From positions 75,001-105,000 of the forward strand of contig JABUQX010028359.1 in the NCBI GenBank assembly GCA_015478945.1: a stretch of DNA of 30,000 nt, written 5' to 3'. Position numbers and translations under genes: made by a program. Positions 21,826 through 30,000 of this stretch are shown one piece after another. This DNA comes from Trachelipus rathkii. Lineage: Eukaryota; Arthropoda; Malacostraca; Isopoda; Trachelipodidae. Every line of letters starts with the position of its first letter. Within the stretch, counting starts at the first letter, position 1. The notes beneath the pieces are model-generated. The model had not been told where the DNA came from. It ran no database searches and saw only the letters and a list, made by a program, of their open reading frames with translations.

Positions 21826-22403
21826 ATTAAATCTACTAAACTTTACAGTGTAGTTTATTATTAACAGTAGAGGAAGTGACGCCATGTCCCAAGAAGGATT
21901 TCTGAGTGACGTCATATCCCAAGAAGGATTTCTGAGTGACGTCATATCCCAAGAAGGATTTCTGAGTGACGCCATATTCCCAGAAGGTTTCCCTTGTGTT
22001 ATTATAAAATTAATTTGATATTGCGATTACTATTTTGTGAATATTAGTTTAGTTTAATATGTTTTGTTTTTTAAAGGAAGAGGATGTTAATATTAATTTT
22101 AAGAATAGTCCGTGACACTGTGGTTTATTTATTGACTTTAATACCATAATAAACATTTTATTTTCTATTATAAACTGAGTAAACTTCCTTTTATCGTTCA
22201 GCTTGTATTAAAGAGGAATCCACCTTTAATATAGGCTGACGTATAAATTGCATCAAACATTATAATTATTTATTATGGTGCTAAATTAAATCATATTTTA
22301 ATTAATAATTTAAACTATTTGCAAGACACATACATCAACCAGGACTCTTAAGTAATTATCTTCAGGTGAGATTTTTGTTACGTCATATCAGATGATTTCA
22401 TCA
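21826..22403. mobile_element. 578-bp insertion with flanking TACAATG repeats
   Basis: TACAATG occurs at 21819-21825 and again at 22404-22410. Removing the intervening bases and one copy rejoins the retrotransposon reading frame without loss. The ends can also be drawn as TGATTAAATC and, reverse complemented, TGATGAAATC (9 of 10 positions), which would give a 5-bp duplication TACAA and short terminal inverted repeats. No coding sequence is seen. The interior carries four 30-bp tandem repeats (21876-21992) and is otherwise AT-rich. It is best described as an unclassified non-autonomous element. Confidence 0.75.
21876..21992. repeat. Four tandem 30-bp repeats containing CRE-like TGACGTCA
   Basis: The units start at 21876, 21906, 21936 and 21966 (the last is partial). 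Each reads GTGACGYCATRTCCCAAGAA with GGATTTCTGA following. The second and third contain the palindrome TGACGTCA and the first and fourth TGACGCCA. A related TTACGTCATATC occurs near the right end of the same insertion (22378-22389). Confidence 0.9.
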
Positions 22404-22871
22404 TACAATGTGTTTAGAGGGACAATCTTAGGGGCGTGCTAGGTGTGAGAAGAATTGATAAAATGAGGAATGAACGTATTAGAGAGTTGTGTGGTGTGAA
22501 GGGGTAAATGAGAGAATAAATGAAAGTACGTTGAAATGGTTTGGTCATGTGGAAAGGATGAATGATAGTCGGCTGGTTAAGCGGATGTATAGTGGTGAGT
22601 GTGTTGGGAATCGACCGGCTGGGAGACCGAAGAAAAGGTGGATTGAGTCAGTAAAGGAATGCCTGGAGGAGAGAAATGTGACTTTGGCAGAGGCGAAAAG
22701 AAAGGTGCATAATAGGAGTGAATGGCGGGGTTTTGTGAAGGGGTATGGTTGTGGCCCACCTGGGCCAAGGGATGAACCCCACATTGACGAGATGCCATAG
22801 TGATGGTCCGTCGCGGTCCCGTGAAGCTCTAGGGTGGATTTTCTGACTGCGACGAATTCTCACTAATAGGT

Positions 22872-22950
22872 ATAAAGCGGGCGGTAAGGCTGGGTTATCT
22901 TTTCGACCTGCGTCATATTCTTCTACTACTTTTGTTACCGGTGGGGAGAG
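22872..22950 (-). repeat. Short dispersed repeat, copy 2
   Basis: In plus orientation GGGCGGTAAGGCTGGG, TCTTTTCGACCTGCGTCAT and TTCTTCTACTACTTTTG are the complement of blocks in the plus copy at 23003-23135. The distal GGGG-rich block is shortened. It forms an inverted pair with that copy across a short (TA)n array. Confidence 0.65.
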
Positions 22951-22958
22951 AAGGTGGG

Positions 22959-22962
<4 letters not shown>

Positions 22963-22997
<35 letters not shown>
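22963..22997. repeat. Short (TA)n tract between inverted repeats
   Basis: About 35 bp of alternating TA lies at the centre of the inverted pair formed by the short dispersed repeat copies. Confidence 0.9.
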
Positions 22998-22998
<1 letters not shown>

Positions 22999-23002
22999 TA
23001 TT

Positions 23003-23135
23003 TCTTTCTTTCTTCACCTTCCTCTTTGCCCCAAGATTGGGGGTAAGGTGCTGTACAAGCATCGGAAAAGAAAAGCAGTAGGAGAACATGACAAACGTCG
23101 AAAAGAAAGCCCAGCCTTACCGCCCCCTCTGTACC
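23003..23135 (+). repeat. Short dispersed repeat, copy 3
   Basis: Contains CCCCAAGATTGGGGGTAAGG, AAAAGCAGTAGGAGAACATG and CGAAAAGAAAGCCCAGCC, then a (TA)n array begins after TACCATTAAT. It corresponds block for block to the minus-strand copy at 19838-19925. Confidence 0.7.
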
Positions 23136-23136
23136 A

Positions 23137-23988
<852 letters not shown>

Positions 23989-23989
23989 G

Positions 23990-26900
23990 AGTTAGTGTAT
24001 TCACTTCTTGTAGAAACAAGAAAATAGCATTACTACTAAAGTGGGAAGATTCGGATAAGATATGGGATAATCTTTTGGAAGGTGTTATGGATCGTAAAGT
24101 AGGAAAATAACGGCGGCGAATAGAGTCCAGCTGGGAACAATCAATGAAGATATGTCGAACAGATTGTGGGGTATGACTTCGACAAAATTTGCAAATAGGA
24201 GGGGGGTTCCGTAACATATAGTGACTGTGAGTGATATTAGTATGGCCAATACGGAGGCGTGCAAGTATCACTTCGTGTAAGCGTTTTCGTCGGTGGGAGG
24301 ATGACCACTCCCCGATGATCGGCTTTATATTTCTAAGTTTCGCTCCTCTCTGATCATTCGTCCAGCGCTCTTGCCAATAAGATCGAAAACCTTGTCGGAG
24401 AACAGGATAGTAATCGGTTGATGGGAGGTAGCCTTGTCGAATGGCATCCGGGAGGTACCTGGAACAACTCCGAAATGAGGAGGTGGCCATTTTGGCCTCT
24501 CTGTCAGCGATTTCATTGCCAGTTACCCCGAGAGGGGGTCCAACATAAAATAATTTGTTTCTTGCGGGAATGGAGCAGCCGAAGAATTATTTAGAATAAG
24601 GGGTTTTAAGCGCTTGTAGCGCGCTGAGCGAATCTGAATAAATAACATAAGATTGATCTTGGTTAAGGATAAGAATTCGAGAAAGCGCAATCATTATAGC
24701 CATTAATTCTGCTGTGAAAATTGAAGCATGAGGGGAGGGTATGGGAAAGGTTGCGATCAGGAAAGACAGCAGATGCGCCCACACTGTTCCCGGTTTTAGA
24801 GCCATCAGTAAATACTGGGGTGAACTCATCATGAACTGTGGAATGAGATAAGAATGATGCCTTTAACAGGGCAGCAGAATGGCTTGATTTGGAGAGAGAG
24901 GTCAGAGCCAAGCAAATGGTGGGAGCGGGGAACAACCAAGGTGTGTATCCTTCATCGTATGAGAAAGGCAGCACCTTTTGTAAAGGGATATTAAGGAAAT
25001 TAAGGATGTTATGAACCGTGTTCGCAAATGGCCAGTAATTAGGGTTCTGAGGCACCTCCTGCAGAATCGGTGTCAGGGCAGACGGTATTGGGGTTTGAAA
25101 ACGAAGATAACTTGTACACATGATGTATTCTCTTCGAAGAGAGAGTGGCATCACATTGACTGCATCAAGGCTTACCCGAGGGGACGATCGGAAGGCTCCA
25201 GTGGAAATACGGATCGCCTCGTTTTGTATGGGATCCAACAGATGCAGTAGAGTAGGGAAGGCCTGACCATATACTAGACAGCCATAGTCAAGCTTCGATC
25301 GAACTAGGGCGATATATAGACGTAAAAGGGACTTGCGATCAGCACCCCAAGATTTTGAGGCGAGATGACGTAACAGGTCAAGGGCGCGATGACAAGTTGT
25401 TTTTAGGTATTTAATATGCGGTGCATATGTTAAGTGGTCGTCTAGGATGAGCCCTAGAAATTTGACCTGTGAAGTTACAGGAATGGGCGAACCATATAAG
25501 GTTAGGTTCGCTGGAAGAAGGTGGCAAGTTCTTCGATTCCCTTTTTTCTTAAAAAGCACTGCTGAGGTTTTGGTGGGAGAAAAATGGAAGCCATGGGAGT
25601 TACCATTGTGAAATATTCTCAATAGCTAGTTAAGTTGCCGTTCGAGAAAAGGCAGCTTGGCACCGGCTATATATAACGCAAGGTCATCAACATAGAGAGA
25701 AAAATTGACCGTCGCTGGGATAGAAGTAACAATGTCATTAAATCCAAGAGCAAATAGTAGTACACTTAGAACACTACCCTGCGGAACGCCTTCATCCAGA
25801 GTAAAGTGGCGTGACAGAATAGAAGAGCACCGAACTTGGATGGATCTGTTTGACAAAAGACATTTAATGAAAAGAGGGAGTTGTCCGCGAAAACCGAGCG
25901 AATGGAGTTTAAGGAGAATCCCAGTTCTCCACGTTGTGTCATAAGCTTTTTCAAGGTCAAAGAAGACACCAAGAACCATCCCACCAGTTGAGAAGGCTTC
26001 CCGGATGTCATGGTCTAGTTTTAACAAGGGGTCCACGGTCGAACGATTTTTGCGAAAGCCAAACTGGAAGTTTGAAAAAGCTTGGCGACTCTCCAGAACA
26101 GGGAGAAAGCGGCCTGAAACCATTTTCTCCATTAATTTACAGGTATGGCAGGTCAGTGAAATTGGTCTTTGGTTATCCACCAGCTTCGGATCTTTCCCAG
26201 GTTTGGGGATAGGAATTACAAAAGCTGTAGTCCAAATAGATGAAAAAGGATTCGATCCAGATTCTGTTATATAGATCCAGCAAAAATGCTGATGCCGAGG
26301 GATGTATATGACGGAGCATGATATACGAAATCATGTCTGCTCTGGACCAAGAGCACCGTCTTTGCTACTCGCCAGTGCAGTTTGATACTCTGCAAGTGTA
26401 AAAAGACGGTTGTAGGTATGATCTTCCCCTTTCGCTGTTGAAAGTTTGGGTGCTGTGTGTCAGTTCTCAGTTTTTGAAAGGCTTCAGTGTAGCAGGATGA
26501 ACTCGAATGGTTAGCAAAGCTATAACCTAACGCATCCGCTACCACAGGAAACGGAGATCGTATCAGTATATCAGGCCCATAACGGAGGACTGTGGGTGAG
26601 GAGTTGTTGGAACGACGAGATATTTTCTGTGTAACTTTCCACACTAAAGGAAGGGGAGTTGTGGAGTTGACAGTCGAAATGTAAGTTCGAAAATATTGTT
26701 TACGCGTTTGACGATTAATTCGCCGAGATCTCGCTGCGGCTGCTTTAAAAATAATCATGTTTGGGGTGGTGCGGGTCTTTTTGTATTGCCTGTAGAGTTT
26801 CTTCTTCTCTCGGTTAGCTTGTGCGCACTCTTGGGACCACCAAAGGGTTGCCGACCGCCTGCCTGCGGAAGACTGCGGGATGCAAGCTTCCGCTGCAGAG

Positions 26901-27699
26901 ATGACTACTTTCTGGAAGAAGCAAAAGGCATCATCAACAGTCGGAAATCGTTTATTGAAAGAAGATGGATAGCTGTGGCTTGATAAAAAGGAGCCCACTC
27001 CGCTCGATCATAACGCCAGCTGGAGTTGGGTTTTTGCATTGGGCTTGGTACAAGCTCATTTAAAGCTATTGGGTAGTGATCACTGCCGAATAAATAATCA
27101 AAGCAGGACCAGGTAAAACGATCCAAGGGAATGGGAACAAAAGGAAATATCGATGCAAGAAGAAGGTGTGTGTATCTAAACGTTCATAGGTTGGAAGTCC
27201 TGTGTTAAGGCATCAGGAAAAGGGGGTTAGGAGATCTAATAAGATCTTGGACTTAGATGAAGTGATAGAGTCACCCCCATAAGGGGTGGCGGAGGTTGAA
27301 GTCTAGTATAACAACCGGAGCAGGGAGCTGTTTAAAAAGATCAGATAAGTCGACCTTAAGTAAATTCACTACTCGGAGCTAAGTAGATTGAAACATATAG
27401 TAATGTCGATGGACAAGTGAATTCTTGCCGCTACTGCATGAGAAGTTTAGTTTGGAGAGGGACTGGGGAATAGGGAATGGATTTGTGAATGAGTATTCCT
27501 GCCCCTCCCTTATCATTGTCACCTCTTTCTATAGAAGTTAACGGCGATTTATATTCAGATGGTTGAAAGAAGTCACGATGACATAGTCGAAGTTCCTGCA
27601 GAAACATATACACTTTGGTGTGCATATGTTTATTAGTTGAATAAGTTCTTCGAAATTAGAGTAATAGCCACGACAATTCCATTGAAGGAAAGTAGTCAT
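23990..27699 (-). pseudogene. I-like retrotransposon ORF2: endonuclease, reverse transcriptase, RNase H
   Basis: The start codon is at 27697-27699 (MTTFLQWNCRGYYSNFEELI), an endonuclease N-terminus. A frameshift near 27620 leads to FLQELRLCHRDFFQPSEY and GAGILIHKSIPYSP. Further endonuclease parts are VVILDFN (about 27310, one Gly lost) and FGSDHYPIAL (about 27090-27060). A linker (26998-26267) ends at a frameshift near 26255. RT: PIPKPGKDP, FFDLEKAYDTTW (motif A), GVPQGSVLSVLLF (motif B) and YVDDLALY (motif C, 25683-25694). Another shift near 25622 leads to the thumb region (QVKFLGLILDDHLTY) and LDPIQNEAIRISTGAFR. RNase H: FTDGSK (about 24797-24815), FTAELMAI (shift at about 24740), YSDSLSALQAL and NEIADREAK supply the D, E, D, D residues. 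The C-terminus has CKFCRSH...HIFIDC. No stop is seen before the A run. At least five frameshifts make it inactive. Confidence 0.88.
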
Positions 27700-27714
27700 G
27701 GTGAGTTATGAATA

Positions 27715-30000
27715 TTATGATGGTGGTCTATTAGAGACAATTGTCTCTATGTGACTGGGGGAAATGTTGGAGGTGGGTTCAGATTGAGAGGGAAGATTGA
27801 GACGTGGGTCTCGGCGAGAAGGGAGAACAAAACCTGGGGGGAGAGGGTAGTCATACACCAGAGATTTGTTAGGTTGTATGACATTTTTTAGGGAGGAGTT
27901 TTCAGATGTATTTGGTGAAAGAGCTTCACCATGAATGCGAGATAAGTTGAATTCAACCAAATCCAACTTGTTATGTGGGTTTGGTTGGTTAATAGGAGAG
28001 CATTCGTAATGCTCATATTTATTAGTGAGATCAGTATCAGAACCCGCTTGGCAAGCAGATTCAGAAATGTGAGAGGGGCAGAGAGTGGTTTCCATGGAAA
28101 TGGGGAAGGAAGGTGTATCCGAAATGGTATTGTCTTTTTGAGAATGTATTGGGGTTACGACATCGATTTCCAATATGGGATTCGATGAATTGGCAAGGTC
28201 TGATTCTGGAGAATTTTCCAGTACTTCATCATGCGGGTGATCTTGGGAAATTGGGTAGTTTGATTGGAGAATGGGGACCTCTGGGTCCATCTTCATGCTT
28301 CCATTAGACCCAGAACGTTTAGAGCGTTTGCGACGTTTACGTTGAACAGTTTTCCATTCACCTTTCTCGGAAGTGCAGGAAGCATTAGAAAGAGAATGGG
28401 TCATCGCATCGAGCTCCATTTGGGAGCTGTTATCCAATTCATCTTCTAGGGTATAGAATCCCTTAGAGAGGGCCGATAAAGGAAACTCGGGAGAAGAGTT
28501 ATAGGAAGAATCAGAGGAACTAAAACTGTCTTGTAGACTATTAGATGATTTGTTGGTGAGTTGTTCATTAGTTGGGATTGTTTGGGTACAATCTATTAAA
28601 GCCTTTGCATTTGTCTCAGAAGTAGACTTATGGCGAGGTCTCTTCTGAGTTGCATTTTTTACATCTGGGGTTACTGTGTTATTGTTTAAGAATTCGGTTG
28701 CTCTATATTTTAACGAATAATCTTTAACTTGGCGACTGTTCTTTTCTGTGTGTTTTAAAACATCTTTACCAGGGGTTTTAGTAATGGTGGGAGGCGAATT
28801 AAGGGACAAAGAGACCGTCCTCTTGCATAAGTTTGGTGACCCAAATTGGTGAGTATGGGACAGTGTGTCTTGGCAGGAAGTGTTTTCCAAATTTTGTATT
28901 GGATGAGCTAGCTTAGTTTCATTGGTAGCTTGTTGAGAGTTAATGCTCAGGATAGGCTTGTTGATGGCTCTTTGGACGGGAGATTCAATCAAGGGCTGCT
29001 TTTGTGCTTTTTGAGAAGTTGGTAGTGTGGGCAGTACAGGTAGACTGGTTGCAGTACTTGCCTGAGTTTCAACGGAATTTAAGAGAGGAGTTCTATTAGG
29101 ATGGGGTTGTGTTGGCGGATTAACACGTGGAGGCGTGGGGGTAGCTGTGATTGTGGCGTAAGATTGATTTTGATTTGTCTGATATTTTTCATTGAGCTGG
29201 CGTATGGCATTCTCCTGCTCAATTTATGTATAGTACATAGCTCTAAAACCTCCTGTTCAAACAGGTAAGACGGCATTTGAAAGAGGAAGCACTGTGGGGT
29301 CCTTTGCAGTTTCTGCAGTTAGGGGTATTTTCACATGGAGTGTGAAATAATTCTCCGCAGATTGGGCATATGTCTTCCTGTCCCCTACAGTATTTTCGGG
29401 ATGACCAAACCGTTGACATTTGAAGCAACGTCTGGGTCGAGGGATAAACGTGCGAACACTGTAACTTGTGAACCCTATTTTTACCTTTGTAGGTGGATAA
29501 GGGGTGTTAAAGGTCAGTAGTAAACGGGGGTTTGGTTTGTCAGGAGTTTCCCGGCGAGGGGGAAATCTATAAATGTTTGTGACGGAAAATCTTCTCTGTT
29601 GGAGTTCTTCCAAAACGACAGCTGTGTCTTCGTCTCTCTGAATAGGACAATAAATTGTGCCTTTAGATGTGTTTCTTATGTCATCAGGAGTAGAGATAAT
29701 AGGAACATCTCCAAGAGACGTTAAGGATGACAGAATGGAACTTTGATTTCGGTTAGCAGCTTTTACGAGAATGGACCCATTCCTCATCAATGTGACTGGA
29801 GGGTCTTCAACTCCTAGGGCTTTTTCGAGTGCCCTACTGAGAGGAATGGTTCTGTGCTCAGTAAGAGTTTTTGAGGTAGCGGATCGCAGTATGTAATACA
29901 TCGGGAATGACATGTCTGCTGACATTCCTGGAGGAGGTGCAGCATATGGAGTAAACGAATGAGAGCGACTGTTACGGGGGGCACCTTTGCGGGATTGCCC
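27715..30000 (-). pseudogene. I-like retrotransposon ORF1: gag-like zinc-knuckle protein
   Basis: The frame is open at the right edge (GQSRKGAPRNSRSHSFTPYA...), so the N-terminus lies outside. It continues with TIPLSRALEKALGVEDPP and RRFSVTNIYRFPPRR, then the first CCHC knuckle (CFKCQRFGHPEN, about 29435-29400). There a frameshift splits the domain; the next frame continues CPICGELFHTPCENTPNC, CKGPHSASSFKC (to about 29260). A further break near 29230 leads to a long Ser/Asn/Pro-rich tail open to the stop at 27715-27717. That tail includes a basic patch, KTVQRKRRKRSKRSGS (about 28345-28300). Known: such proteins bind element RNA in a ribonucleoprotein particle. The stop lies 15 nt before the ORF2 start, so translation of ORF2 in an active relative probably depends on reinitiation or a similar mechanism. 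Confidence 0.82.

Noticed and set aside
21876..21992. 30-bp direct repeats as a CRISPR array
   Set aside because: The units are contiguous with no spacers, and the context is a eukaryotic transposon.
22545..22863. Minus-strand reading frames opposite the RTE/L2-like C-terminus
   Set aside because: They are antisense to a well-matched retrotransposon protein segment.
25705..26274. Plus-strand reading frames opposite the I-like reverse transcriptase
   Set aside because: They are antisense to clear RT motifs on the minus strand.
27973..28449. Plus-strand reading frames opposite the I-like ORF1
   Set aside because: They are antisense shadows of the Ser/Asn-rich ORF1 tail.

Overview
The window looks like non-coding, repeat-dense DNA from an animal nuclear genome. 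The best guess is an arthropod, probably a decapod crustacean. That rests on remembered similarity of the non-LTR retrotransposon families (jockey-type, RTE/L2-like with a WFGHVERM C-terminus, an I-like element with RNase H) and on the very long (TA)n arrays, not on any database search. No prokaryotic gene organisation is present.

The only host gene I can support is small. At 20513-20841 on the minus strand are the last two coding exons of phosphoglucomutase (Pgm1), 45 and 29 codons, separated by a 104-nt GT-AG intron and followed by a 3'UTR with an AATAAA signal. Its upstream exons would lie to the right. None is visible before the window edge, so everything from 20842 to 30000 is probably intron filled with transposons, or the missing exons lie beyond.

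Layout. 1-4118: decayed protein-primed family B DNA polymerase of Polinton/Maverick type (+). 4344-5232: (TG)n composite satellite. 5464-6062: poly(A) and A-rich repeats. 6289-7754: simple repeat, then an unexplained cluster of short hairpins. 7790-9319: 5' half of a hAT-type transposon (DUF4371/ZMYM1-like) with one terminal repeat (-). 10495-13882: decayed, nearly complete jockey-type retrotransposon (+). 14196-14960: internally deleted copy of the I-like element (+). 15104-15400: jockey 3' end (-). 16151-16590: mariner/SETMAR-like fragment (-). 16591-17720: RTE/L2-like fragment lacking its RT core (-). 18529-19327: hAT-like non-autonomous element. 19838-23135: SINEs, a short dispersed repeat, (TA)n arrays, Pgm1 exons and a second RTE/L2-like copy (+) split by a 578-bp insertion. 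23973-30000: large I-like element with two coding regions (-), running off the right edge.

The elements do not act together as a system. They are nested and truncated insertions, most with several frameshifts. The observations most worth checking are the Pgm1 exons beside a (TA)n array at the splice acceptor, the insertion whose removal restores the surrounding reading frame exactly, the hairpin cluster, and the polymerase fossil.
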